64,000 nucleotides of DNA, taken from Deltaproteobacteria bacterium (lineage in GTDB: Bacteria; Myxococcota; Myxococcia; Myxococcales; 40CM-4-68-19). Shown here one piece after another: positions 41,431 to 51,717 of the stretch. Position 1 is the first letter of the stretch, and each line of letters opens with the position of its first letter. The notes beneath the pieces are model-generated. The model saw only the letters and a program-made list of their open reading frames with translations, searched no databases and was not told the origin of the DNA. The DNA lies in contig VBKI01000082.1 in the NCBI GenBank assembly GCA_005879535.1, positions 15,747 to 79,746 on the forward strand, written 5' to 3'. Position numbers and translations under genes: made by a program.

Positions 41431-43889
41431 CAGACGAAGCCGATCTTCCGGTTCTTGCGCCCCGGTTCAGGAGGCGGCTCGGGCTCCCGCGAGCCCGGTC
41501 CGCCAGGACGTGACCCGGCTGTAGCGCCGGAAGTACCGAGCGCCGCTGCCTTGCGAAGGCCGGCGGGCGTCGCTTGAGGCCTCTTCTTCACCAGCGGCCG
41601 CACCGAGGCCGCGAGGTTCCCTCCCAGCCGCTCGATGCGGGCTCTGACGTCGCGGAAAGCGTTGTCCTCGGCGTGAATCGACTCGTACTGCTCGAGCGCC
41701 TCTGCGTTGTTTCCCTGCGTCTCCTGGACGGCGCCCAGCTCGAACTGCAACGCATGGCGCGCCACCGAGGTCAGATCGAGCAGGTCGAGCCCTTTCTGGA
41801 AGTGTCGCACAGCCGCCTCTGAGTTGCCGCGCTCGGACTCGCAGACGCCCAGCATCGTCAGGCAGTCGGCGGCGCGCGTGCCGCCGCCGTAGCGCAGGGC
41901 GACGTCGAACTCCGCGATCGCCTCCTCCAGGAGCCCCATCTCCTTGTAGGCGATGCCGAGATCGTAATGCGTCTGCACGTCCTCGGGACGAACGATCTCC
42001 TGGATCTTGGCGCGGAACTCGCCGAGCACCTCGGACGCGGGAACCTGGAACGACTCCAGCACGTCGCCGTCGAGCGGCTGGTCCTCCTCGTCGGCGGAGG
42101 TCCCGACTTCGGCGGCCAACTCCGCCGCGAGCTCCGCGGCCATGTCGTCGTACTCCTTGTCGGCGGCGGGAGCTTGCTGCTGCGTGGCCTTTCCCAGCTT
42201 GCGCAACCGCTGCGAGGCGCCGGTATGGTTCGGCGAGGACAGGATGATGCCCTCGAGGATCGCGCGGGCGTCGTCGGGGAGCCCCGCCTGGATGTAGAAG
42301 TCCGCTTCGGCGAGGTCGCCGGCGAACTCGTCGTCGTCGACCGCCTGCAGCGGCTCGGGCTCGATGACGGCCTCCGGCTCCACCTCGAGCACGTCGTCGT
42401 CGTCGAGGACCGCCCGCTCGTCGGCCGTCGCCAGCGCCTCGACCTCGAGCGGCGCTTCCTCCAGGATCAGCTCGTCGCCGGCACGGCCCGTAGAGAAACC
42501 CGCGCCCGCCGTGCCAAGCTCCTTGAGCTCAGCCCGGACGGCGGCCGTCCTGGGATCCCGCTTCTGCGTACAGAGGCGCAGCATGGTGGTGAGCGACGCC
42601 AGCGCCTCGTCCTTCCGCCCCATCGCCAACGCGACGATCTTCGCCTTCTCGTGCGCGTCGATGTTGTCGCGATCGACCGAGAAGACGCGCCGCAGATGCT
42701 CGAGAGCTTTGTCGTTCAGTCCGTACTTGACGTAGACCTCGGTCTCCTTGAGCAGCTTCGGCACTTGCGCGATCGTCATCGGCGCGGAGACGGCGCCGGC
42801 AGCCGCGACGGGCGCGGACGGTGGGCGCGCTCCGTGGATCGGAGCGCTGGGCGTCCGCTGCGGCGGGACCCGGATGGGCGCGCTGATCGGCTTGCTGATC
42901 GGCTTCGCCACTGGAGGCGGAGGAGCGGCAGCGGGTTTCGGCGCGGGCTTGGGCGGGGCGGGCCTCGGAGGCTCCGCTCTCGGCCGCGCCGACTCGCTGC
43001 TCTGCGCGCTCTTCAGCGCCGCCTTCACTTCCTGATCGTCCGGCGCGAGCTCCAGCGCCTGCTTCCAGACCTTCCGCGCATCGTCCGGCCGCCCGCCGTC
43101 GACGTGGACGCGCGCCAGCTCCTTGAGCACCGAGACCGTCTTGGTGACCTGCCCGAGGTCCTGGAAGGCCCGCGCGAGCATCTGCAGCGTGCTCAGCTCC
43201 CGGGGGTTCGCCTTGAAGCAGATGTGCAGCTTCGCCAGCGCGCGCTTGGAGTCGCCGCGGCTGAGGTACTGCTCGGCGAGCTCCTTCGCCAGGCCCACGT
43301 CGTTCTGGTCGAGGTGGCTGATCCGCTCGGCGACGCGCAGGTAATCGTCGTGACGGCCGTTGCGCTGCAGATATTGCGCGGCGCGGCGAAGCTCCGCGAC
43401 GGCCTCGATCAGGTCGTCCTGGCGCGCGTACTGCTCGCCGAGCCGGATCCGCGCGGCCACATTGTCGGGGTCCAGGTCGACCAGCTTCTTCAGGGTATCG
43501 AGGCTCGCCTTGGTATCGCCGGATTTCTCGTGATGCGCCGCGACCGCCTGCCATTCCTTGGTCGCATCCCCGACCAGTCCGAGCTGCTGGTACAGCTCGG
43601 CGAGGCGGATGTTCACCTCCACCCGCTCGATGACCTTGAGCACCTGTTTGTAGAGCGCGACCGCCTTCAAATAGAAGCCCTGCTGCGAGTATGTACGCGC
43701 GACCTTCTCGAAGCAGTCGGCCGCCTCGGCCTTGCGGTTCATCTTCTGGTAGAGCTCGGCAAGCTTCTGCAGCACCCGGACGTCGTCCGGATCGATCTCC
43801 AGGACGCGCTGGTATTCCTTGACCGCCTTGTCGAACGCGCCCTTCGCGATCAGCTTCGCGGCCGACTCGATGACCTTGTTTTTGTCCAT
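41430..43889 (-). CDS. Large TPR protein
   Basis: This is 819 residues. TPR repeats begin at about residue 15 (AFDKAVKEYQRVLEIDPDDVRVLQKLAELYQKM) and fill the first 310 residues. A proline/alanine linker lies at about 310-385. Further repeats and an acidic region follow, and a last TPR block (about 650-770, TRAADCLTMLGVCESERGNSEAAVRHFQKGLDLL) precedes a basic tail. No signal peptide is visible, so it is probably a cytoplasmic scaffold. It heads the run TPR-ATPase-TamB-Omp85, and the 140 bp before it to accC hold no gene. Related myxobacterial proteins lie near pilus/polarity genes; the partner is unknown. Confidence 0.85.
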   Translation of the reverse strand: MDKNKVIESAAKLIAKGAFDKAVKEYQRVLEIDPDDVRVLQKLAELYQKMNRKAEAADCFEKVARTYSQQGFYLKAVALYKQVLKVIERVEVNIRLAELYQQLGLVGDATKEWQAVAAHHEKSGDTKASLDTLKKLVDLDPDNVAARIRLGEQYARQDDLIEAVAELRRAAQYLQRNGRHDDYLRVAERISHLDQNDVGLAKELAEQYLSRGDSKRALAKLHICFKANPRELSTLQMLARAFQDLGQVTKTVSVLKELARVHVDGGRPDDARKVWKQALELAPDDQEVKAALKSAQSSESARPRAEPPRPAPPKPAPKPAAAPPPPVAKPISKPISAPIRVPPQRTPSAPIHGARPPSAPVAAAGAVSAPMTIAQVPKLLKETEVYVKYGLNDKALEHLRRVFSVDRDNIDAHEKAKIVALAMGRKDEALASLTTMLRLCTQKRDPRTAAVRAELKELGTAGAGFSTGRAGDELILEEAPLEVEALATADERAVLDDDDVLEVEPEAVIEPEPLQAVDDDEFAGDLAEADFYIQAGLPDDARAILEGIILSSPNHTGASQRLRKLGKATQQQAPAADKEYDDMAAELAAELAAEVGTSADEEDQPLDGDVLESFQVPASEVLGEFRAKIQEIVRPEDVQTHYDLGIAYKEMGLLEEAIAEFDVALRYGGGTRAADCLTMLGVCESERGNSEAAVRHFQKGLDLLDLTSVARHALQFELGAVQETQGNNAEALEQYESIHAEDNAFRDVRARIERLGGNLAASVRPLVKKRPQATPAGLRKAAALGTSGATAGSRPGGPGSREPEPPPEPGRKNRKIGFV

Positions 43890-44029
43890 CGGCCGGAGGC
43901 TCGCGGGGCGGGGGGAGGGGACGTAACGTCCGTCGAATGAACGTAACGGTGAATCTGCTTTCCGGTCAAGGATGTAGACCGAGGTAGACGCTCGATCCCG
44001 GCAGCAGATTCCTACCCTGCGGCACCGCG

Positions 44030-45876
<1,847 letters not shown>

Positions 45877-45890
45877 TCGCGCCCTTTCCC

Positions 45891-46460
45891 TCAGCCTACG
45901 CGGGTCAGATATTCCCCCGTGCGGGTATCGATCTTCAAGGTGTCGCCCTCGTTGATGAAGAGCGGCACGTTGAGCGTGTATCCGGTTTCCAGCGTGGCCG
46001 GCTTCATCGCGCCCGAGACGGTATCGCCGCGCACGCCGGGATCGCATTTGACGACCTTGAGCTCGACCGCGTTGGGCAGGTCGACGGAGATGGCGCGCCC
46101 GTTCCAGAACAGGATCGAGGCGTCCATGTTCTCCTTGAGGAAGTTGCGCGACTCACCCAGGCCCTTCGCGTCGATGTGGCTCTGGTCGAACGTCTTGGAA
46201 TCCATGAAGACGTAGTGGTCGCCCTCCTTGTAGAGATACTGCATCTTCTTGTCCTCGATGTCGGGACGGCCGACCTTCTCGCCGGACTTGAAGTTCTTCT
46301 CCAGGACGCGGCCGGTGATCAGGCTCTTGTAGCGGGTGCGCACGAACGCCGAGCCCTTGCCGGGCTTCACGTGCTGGAACTCGACGATCACGTAAGGCTC
46401 GTTGTCGATCAGGATCTTGAGCCCGTTGCGGAACTCGCTGGTGTCGATCACGTCGGCCAT
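45891..46460 (-). CDS. efp: Elongation factor P
   Basis: This is 189 residues with three beta-barrel domains. The loop [16 protein letters not shown] has a Lys at the tip (KPGKGSA), the type modified by EpmA-like enzymes, rather than the Arg of the EarP type. It prevents stalling at consecutive prolines, which suits this genome's many proline-rich proteins. It lies 14 bp ahead of accB, so efp-accB-accC are one run. The 74 bp upstream could hold the promoter. Confidence 0.97.
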   Translation of the reverse strand: MADVIDTSEFRNGLKILIDNEPYVIVEFQHVKPGKGSAFVRTRYKSLITGRVLEKNFKSGEKVGRPDIEDKKMQYLYKEGDHYVFMDSKTFDQSHIDAKGLGESRNFLKENMDASILFWNGRAISVDLPNAVELKVVKCDPGVRGDTVSGAMKPATLETGYTLNVPLFINEGDTLKIDTRTGEYLTRVG

Positions 46461-46534
46461 CGATGCACGCTCCCCTAGCCTGAGGGCGCGCGGGTGTATC
46501 GCAAACCAGCGGAATCGTAAAGGTGATCGCAGCG

Positions 46535-46897
46535 CTACAGCTGGGCGACGAGCTTGGGAGTGGCTACCCGCAATTCGTACCGGGCCCGCCCGATATTCCC
46601 CTCCGGCGCCAGTGCGAGCACCACGAAGTAATCCGGCGTCAGCGGCCGGGCCACCGCGACCAGCTTTTCCGTCCGGATGGAAACCTCGCTGGCTTTGCCC
46701 ATCTGCAATGCTTCCGCCGCCTGCCGCACCTGCGAGACGATTCCGGAGTACTCGACCAGGAGCGTCTGCAGCTCGATGCCGGATGGCGCGCGGGCCTCGT
46801 GCGTCTCGATGGGAATGCCGTCGAATCCCATCACGCTCGCGGCGAACGAGCCGTCCACCTTGCCGCAGATCTGCTCGAGGTCTTCCTTGAAGCCCAT
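46535..46897 (-). CDS. Roadblock/LC7 (MglB-like) protein
   Basis: This is 120 residues. The fold pattern is that of roadblock domains: GFKEDLEQICGKVDGSFAASVMGFDGIPIE, a central helix (LQTLLVEYSGIVSQVRQAAEAL), SIRTEKLVAVARPLTPDYFVVLALAPEGNIGRARYELR. In Myxococcus the related MglB is the GAP of the polarity GTPase MglA, but no MglA is near here. It lies between the mini-TPR gene of the pil run and efp. Confidence 0.88.
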   Translation of the reverse strand: MGFKEDLEQICGKVDGSFAASVMGFDGIPIETHEARAPSGIELQTLLVEYSGIVSQVRQAAEALQMGKASEVSIRTEKLVAVARPLTPDYFVVLALAPEGNIGRARYELRVATPKLVAQL

Positions 46898-46900
46898 TCT

Positions 46901-47095
46901 TCAGTTCCCTCGCCGGCGCTCCTGCACCCGGATCAACAAGTCCCGCAGCACCGCGATCGATCCTTCGGCGGAGGGCAGCTCCGAGAGCCGCTGCCGCGCC
47001 GTCTCGTCGCCGGCATCCGCGAGCCGGCGGTAGATCTCACGGGCCCGCCCGATCAATCCCTGGCGCACGTACAGCTCGGCGAGCGTGAGAGTCAC
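46901..47095 (-). CDS. Small TPR-like protein
   Basis: This is 64 residues, almost exactly two TPR-like helices (TLTLAELYVRQGLIGRAREIYRRLADAG) and a short helix-rich end. It has no signal peptide. The gap to the MglB-like gene is 3 bp, and 38 bp separate it from the lipoprotein gene upstream, so it is likely translated with them. A small adaptor for the roadblock protein is a fair guess, not more. Confidence 0.75.
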   Translation of the reverse strand: MTLTLAELYVRQGLIGRAREIYRRLADAGDETARQRLSELPSAEGSIAVLRDLLIRVQERRRGN

Positions 47096-47133
47096 CCCAG
47101 CCGATCTGTCACGGCGCGCGCGACACCGTCAAG

Positions 47134-47682
47134 CTACAGGCAGGTGCTGTTGCAGCCCGCCGTGGAGCAGGTCACGAAGATGTATTCATGCTGGCTGCTC
47201 TTCATCACCGAGCCGTCGTCCAGCTTGCCCTCCACCTGGAACGTCACCCGGATCGTGCCGGTCAGCGTGGCGGTCGCAGCCGGAGAGAAGAAGGGAACCA
47301 GCACCGGGCCTGTGCCGCCGCCAGAGGTGATCTGCGTGCCGCTGACCGGGATGATCTGGTTGGTCAGCGTCGTGCCGCCGATGACCTCGTAGTCGGCCAC
47401 CACCTGGTGGGGGTGGAAGGTCGCCGAGTTGGTGCGGTAGAGCGAATTGAGAGCCGTGGGATCCGAGAGGTTGTTCTGCAGCACGACACCCATGGTGCCG
47501 CCGGAGTTGGCGGCGGGATCGATGTTCGCGAAGTCGAACTCGTCGGCTCCCGGATCGTACTTGCAGCTGGTGCCGGAAATTTCGCCGAGCACCACCTTGG
47601 TGACGACCAGCGCGGAGTTCTGCTTGGTCCTGCAGGAGGCGCCGAGCAGCGCGGCCAGTGCGATGAGCCAGCGGATCTTCAT
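47134..47682 (-). CDS. Lipoprotein following pilQ, unknown function
   Basis: This is 182 residues from ATG 47682 (MKIRWLIALAALLGASC), a lipoprotein signal with lipobox GASC. The mature part is beta-rich (LVVTKVVLGEISGTSCKYDPG, GTIRVTFQVEGKLDDGSVMKSSQHEYIFVTC) and ends with a cysteine cluster (CSTAGCNSTCL). It lies 11 bp after the pilQ stop. It could support the secretin as a pilotin-like or accessory protein, but there is no recognised pilotin motif. Confidence 0.72.
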   Translation of the reverse strand: MKIRWLIALAALLGASCRTKQNSALVVTKVVLGEISGTSCKYDPGADEFDFANIDPAANSGGTMGVVLQNNLSDPTALNSLYRTNSATFHPHQVVADYEVIGGTTLTNQIIPVSGTQITSGGGTGPVLVPFFSPAATATLTGTIRVTFQVEGKLDDGSVMKSSQHEYIFVTCSTAGCNSTCL

Positions 47683-47693
47683 GTCCGTCCCTC

Positions 47694-49976
47694 CTACTGC
47701 TTTCCCTCGTCGGCGGCCGACGGAGCGGCGGCGACGACGGACTGCGAGCGGTTGACGATGCGCGGGGTGATGAACACCAGCAACTCGGTGCGGTCGTCGG
47801 TGATGGCCTTCTTCTTGAAGAGCCAGCCGAGCACCGGGATCTTCGAGAGCACCGGGACCTCGTTCCAGGCCTCGGAGTTGCGGCGGGTGTAGATGCCGCC
47901 GATGACCGTGGTCTCGCCGTCGCGCACCAGCACCTCCGTCTTCGCTTCCCGGCGGCTGATCGAGGGCTGTCCGTTGGAGCCGGTGAGCTGCGGGTTCGGC
48001 TGGTTGTTGGTCGCGCTGATCTTCATCTGGATCGACCCCTCCTGCGTCACGTGCGGGGTCACGCGGAGCTCGAGACGCGCCTCGATGAAGCTGGTGGCGA
48101 CGCCCGCGGCGCTGGTCTGCGAGAAGGGAATGCTCACGCCCTGGCTGATGCTGGCGTCGACGTTGTCGACGGTGACCACGCGCGGCGAGCTGATGGTCTT
48201 GATGGTGCCGCTGTTCTCCGCCGCCGAGAGGCGCAGGTTCAGGTTCGCGGCGCCGCCCGCGCTGCCGAAGACGAATCCGAGACCGCCACCGTTGTTGATG
48301 CCGATGGGTGCGGGCATGTTGACGGCGAAGTTCGGCGGGCCGATGCCCTGCAGACCTGCGGTGGGCGCGGAGGGATCGTCTGCGGCTCCGGCCACCGCCA
48401 GGATGTTGGGAAAGATCAGACCGGTGGGATTGCCGAACGTCGGCGCCATGCTGATGTTGCCGCCCCACTGGATGCCCGCCTGGCGGGCGAAGCTGGTCGC
48501 CGCCTCGACGATGCGCGCCTCGATCAGCACCTCGGGCGTCTGCGTGTCGAGGTTGCGGACGACGCCTTCGGCGCGCAGCAGCGCGTCCTGCACGTCCTTG
48601 ACGATCAGCGTGTTGGTCCGGGTGTCGACGGAGACGGTTCCGCGCTCGCTGAGGGTGTCCTTGAGCTGCGTCGTCAGTTGCTCGGCCCTGGCGTAGTTGA
48701 CCGGGATCAGACGGACCTTGAGCGGCTCGGCCGCCTGCCGGTTCCTGAACGCTTCGGCTGCCGACTTCTGCTCCGCACGCAGCGTCTCGATGGGAGCGAC
48801 GCGGATGATGTTGCCGACGTCCTCCCGGCCAAGCCCCTTGGACTTGAGGATGATGTCCAGCGCCTGGTCCCAGGGCACGTTGCGCAGCTTGATGGTGACG
48901 GAGCCCTTCACATCATCGGCGACGATGATGTTCTTCTTGCTGATCTCGGCGATGGCGCCGAGCAGGTTCTTGATGTCGATGTCCTTGACGTTGAAGTCGA
49001 CCTTCCGGCCGTTGTAGTTCGCCGTGTCGTACACGTTGGACTGGGTGGCGACGCGCGCGTCCGACGCCATGGCGGCGGCTCGCGGCGCCGGCACGGTGGC
49101 CTGAGCCACGGGCCCGGGCCCGCCGAACTTCCACACCAGCGTACCCTTCTGCGCCGTCATTTCGTCCAGCGTGCCCTTGGCGACGGTCGCGACCACCTTC
49201 ACGTCGAACCCGCCGGGAACGCGGTACGTGGAGAGCATGCTCACCGGTCCACCCAGCGAGCTCGAGTCGAGGTTGCGTTCGAGCCGATCCGGGAGCGCCG
49301 CGGCGTGGAGCGTCAGCACCGAAGTGGTGGCATCGGGCCGCGAGATCTCGAATCGCACCGCCTCGTCGAGAGCGACCAGGACCTCGGTGCGGTTTTCGAT
49401 GGTGCGCAGATCGACGGCGCGGACCTGGACTGCCCTTGGTGCCGCGGCGATGCGCGGGGTCTCCGGAGCCGTCGCCTCGGCGCGGGCGGGCGTCGGACCA
49501 GCCTTCTGCGCGATCGATCGCTCGCCGACGAGCACGTCGACGCCGGATCCGACGCGGACGATCTGGTACCTGGGCATCGTCTCGCCCTGGGCGTCGATGA
49601 CGACCCGGGAACCGCTGTCGGTCTTGCCGATGCGCACGCCCTTGACCAGCAGCGCGCCGGCAGCGTTGCCGAATCTGCCGGTCACGCCCTGCAGGTCGAG
49701 AGCCAGGCGGGCCGGGTTCCTCAGCTCGAGGATCCCGATTCTGCCGATCTTCCCGTCCGCCCCCACGTGGACGACGACCATCCCGTCCTTGCCTGAGACG
49801 GTGACCCGGCCGAGATGCCGCGCAGCGTGTTTCACCTCCGCCACGTCCTCGCGCGAGAGCACCACGTTCGGATCCGCCGGCGCGTCTGCGCGCGCCGCCG
49901 GAGCAGCCGCGAGCAGCACCGCGGCGATCAGCATTGCGGTGGCCATCCGTTTGTCCCTCCGAACCGCGGCGCGCAT
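47694..49976 (-). CDS. pilQ: Type IV pilus secretin PilQ
   Basis: This is 760 residues from ATG 49976. After a signal peptide (MATAMLIAAVLLAAAPAARA) come AMIN domains (about 60-150 and about 195-290), a secretin N1 part with VDFNVKDIDIKNLLGAIAEISKKNIIV, further N domains (VRLIPVNYARAEQLTTQL) and the secretin barrel (VLIEARIVEA, GVSIPFSQTSAAG, TEVLVRDGETTVIGGIYTRR, VLSKIPVLGWLFKKK). It forms the outer-membrane pore through which the pilus passes. The start overlaps pilP (TGATG). Confidence 0.97.
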   Translation of the reverse strand: MRAAVRRDKRMATAMLIAAVLLAAAPAARADAPADPNVVLSREDVAEVKHAARHLGRVTVSGKDGMVVVHVGADGKIGRIGILELRNPARLALDLQGVTGRFGNAAGALLVKGVRIGKTDSGSRVVIDAQGETMPRYQIVRVGSGVDVLVGERSIAQKAGPTPARAEATAPETPRIAAAPRAVQVRAVDLRTIENRTEVLVALDEAVRFEISRPDATTSVLTLHAAALPDRLERNLDSSSLGGPVSMLSTYRVPGGFDVKVVATVAKGTLDEMTAQKGTLVWKFGGPGPVAQATVPAPRAAAMASDARVATQSNVYDTANYNGRKVDFNVKDIDIKNLLGAIAEISKKNIIVADDVKGSVTIKLRNVPWDQALDIILKSKGLGREDVGNIIRVAPIETLRAEQKSAAEAFRNRQAAEPLKVRLIPVNYARAEQLTTQLKDTLSERGTVSVDTRTNTLIVKDVQDALLRAEGVVRNLDTQTPEVLIEARIVEAATSFARQAGIQWGGNISMAPTFGNPTGLIFPNILAVAGAADDPSAPTAGLQGIGPPNFAVNMPAPIGINNGGGLGFVFGSAGGAANLNLRLSAAENSGTIKTISSPRVVTVDNVDASISQGVSIPFSQTSAAGVATSFIEARLELRVTPHVTQEGSIQMKISATNNQPNPQLTGSNGQPSISRREAKTEVLVRDGETTVIGGIYTRRNSEAWNEVPVLSKIPVLGWLFKKKAITDDRTELLVFITPRIVNRSQSVVAAAPSAADEGKQ

Positions 49977-50554
49977 CAGTGGTCCCCCTTGGCGACGCCG
50001 ATGTGCTCGCCATCCTGGAGCGCTTTCATGTCTCTCTCTTCGTCGCGGGTGACGGGCACCGTCAGCTTGACGTTCTGCGGGTACACCCGGCCGGTCGAGT
50101 GATCGGTGATGGTCTCGGTAATCACCACTTCGTCGCGGTGGATCCCGGTGACCTTGCCGCCGTTCTGTCCGATGAAGTCGCCGAGCCGCACCGGCCAACC
50201 GCGGTGATCGGGGTCTTCCACCATCGCCATGGGCGTGGCGGTCCCGGTCACCGTCATCGACAGCCGCAACTGGTCCAGTCCCCACTTCTCCAGCGGCGTC
50301 TTCGCCCTGCCCGGGGTCTCGCGGGCCCGGCCGAATCCCTGCGGCACGGACTGGTTCTGGAAGGGATCGCGCTTCCCGATCGGCGAATAGACGTAGATGT
50401 TGGTCGGCATCACCGGCTTGATGTCGTCGTCGGTGACCGGCTTGGGAGCAGTGGCCGCGGCTGGGGCGGTCCGGCGGGGCGGTGGCGGCGGAGGGCTCCC
50501 GCAGGCGGCGGCCAACAGCGCCGCGCAAGCAGCGATGGAGGCGGTCCGGTTCAT
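49976..50554 (-). CDS. pilP: Type IV pilus lipoprotein PilP
   Basis: This is 192 residues. The lipobox LAAAC follows a short signal. A proline-rich linker precedes the PilP domain, with YSPIGKRDPFQNQ, a TPLEKWGLDQLRLSMTVTG stretch typical of PilP, and RLGDFIGQNGGKVTGIHRDEVVITE. It connects the inner-membrane PilMNO complex to PilQ. Its ATG overlaps pilO (stop at 50551, ATGA). Confidence 0.95.
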   Translation of the reverse strand: MNRTASIAACAALLAAACGSPPPPPPRRTAPAAATAPKPVTDDDIKPVMPTNIYVYSPIGKRDPFQNQSVPQGFGRARETPGRAKTPLEKWGLDQLRLSMTVTGTATPMAMVEDPDHRGWPVRLGDFIGQNGGKVTGIHRDEVVITETITDHSTGRVYPQNVKLTVPVTRDEERDMKALQDGEHIGVAKGDH

Positions 50555-51156
50555 TTCGCTGCCCTCGGCGCGGTCGCCTCCGGGACGAAGCGGAAGGTCG
50601 TCGCGACGTAGGTGGAGCTGACCACCAGCTTCTCGTTGGTGAAGCGCGCCCCGGCCATCTTGATGTTGGTGACGTTGACGATGCGGGCGAGCTTCGAGAG
50701 CGAGTCGAGGAAGACGCCGATCTCGTGGTAGTTGCCGGTCACCGCCATCACGATGGGAATGGAGGCGTAGAAGCTCTGCCGCTGCTCCGCCTGCGGGTCG
50801 ATGCTGTTGATGGTCAACCCGCTCTTGGTGCCGATCTCGGAGAGCGAGCGGATCAACTCGTCGATGTTCGCCTCGTTGGGCAGCTCGGTGAGCGCCTGCG
50901 CCAGGCGCCGCTCGAGGATCTCCTTCTCGTGCTTGAACTGCGCCAGGTTGTTGGCGATGGACTGCTTCTGGATCAGCTCGTCCTCCAGGGCGCGCAGCTC
51001 GCCCTGCCGCTGCGTGATCTGGGTCTGCATCGGGTCGATGAAGAAGTACCAGTTGAGGCTCGAGAGCAGGATGACGAACCCGGCCACCACCCCGACCTTG
51101 TGGCCGAGGGGCATCTTGTTGACCGCGTTGAGGACGTCCTGTCCGCTGAGCGCCAT
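50551..51156 (-). CDS. pilO: Type IV pilus assembly protein PilO
   Basis: This is 201 residues. One membrane helix at about 19-38 (VGVVAGFVILLSSLNWYFFI) is followed by a coiled coil (ITQRQGELRALEDELIQKQSIANNLAQFKHEKEILERRL) and a ferredoxin-like periplasmic domain (GLTINSIDPQAEQRQSFYASIPIVMAVTGNYHEIGVFLDSLSKL). It pairs with PilN in the alignment complex. It lies 10 bp after pilN. Confidence 0.95.
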   Translation of the reverse strand: MALSGQDVLNAVNKMPLGHKVGVVAGFVILLSSLNWYFFIDPMQTQITQRQGELRALEDELIQKQSIANNLAQFKHEKEILERRLAQALTELPNEANIDELIRSLSEIGTKSGLTINSIDPQAEQRQSFYASIPIVMAVTGNYHEIGVFLDSLSKLARIVNVTNIKMAGARFTNEKLVVSSTYVATTFRFVPEATAPRAAK

Positions 51157-51166
51157 CTCGTTCGCC

Positions 51167-51703
51167 TCAGGCCGAGTAGTTCGCGTTGCAGGTGATGGTC
51201 CAGTCCACCACGCCGTCCGCCCGCTGCCGCGCCGTCTTGATGGTGACGTTGGTGAAGTGCGTGGAGGCCTTCAGCTTCTTGGAGAAGGTGGAGAGGTCCT
51301 CGTAGCTCGAGGCCTGGCCGTTCATTCCCACGTTGCCGTTCTGCTCGTTGAACTCGAGGATCCAGACCTTCTGCGGAATGATGGTGGCCAGCTCGTCGAG
51401 CACCTTCACCGGTCCGGTGCGGCCCCTCTTCAGCGTGTCGAGGATCTTCAGCTTGTCCTCGAGCGCCTTCTTGTCTTCCTTGATCGACTTCACCTCGCCG
51501 ATGGTCTTCTCCAGCTGCGCGATCTCGACCTTGGTCGTGGCGATCTGATGGTCGAGCGACCTCAACTCCGACTCGAAGCGGTTGAAGACGAAGAAGTTTC
51601 CGATCCCGGCCAGCACGAGGAGCAGCACGAACAGCACCAGCTGTTGCCGGCCAAACTCGCGCTTCTTGGCTGCGCGGACCGGGAGGAGGTTGACGTAGAT
51701 CAT
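51167..51703 (-). CDS. pilN: Type IV pilus assembly protein PilN
   Basis: This is 178 residues starting MIYVNLLPVRAAKKREFGRQQ, the INLLP motif that binds the PilM groove. A membrane helix (LVLFVLLLVLAGIGNFFVF) precedes a coiled coil (ELRSLDHQIATTKVEIAQLEKTIGEV) and the periplasmic domain. Position between pilM and pilO is canonical. Confidence 0.95.
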   Translation of the reverse strand: MIYVNLLPVRAAKKREFGRQQLVLFVLLLVLAGIGNFFVFNRFESELRSLDHQIATTKVEIAQLEKTIGEVKSIKEDKKALEDKLKILDTLKRGRTGPVKVLDELATIIPQKVWILEFNEQNGNVGMNGQASSYEDLSTFSKKLKASTHFTNVTIKTARQRADGVVDWTITCNANYSA

Positions 51704-51717
51704 CGCGCGCGCGCCTC

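Noticed and set aside
41967-43940. Plus-strand open frame of 657 codons
   Set aside because: Antisense to the large TPR protein; the Leu/Arg/Val-rich translation is the mirror of repeated TPR codons.
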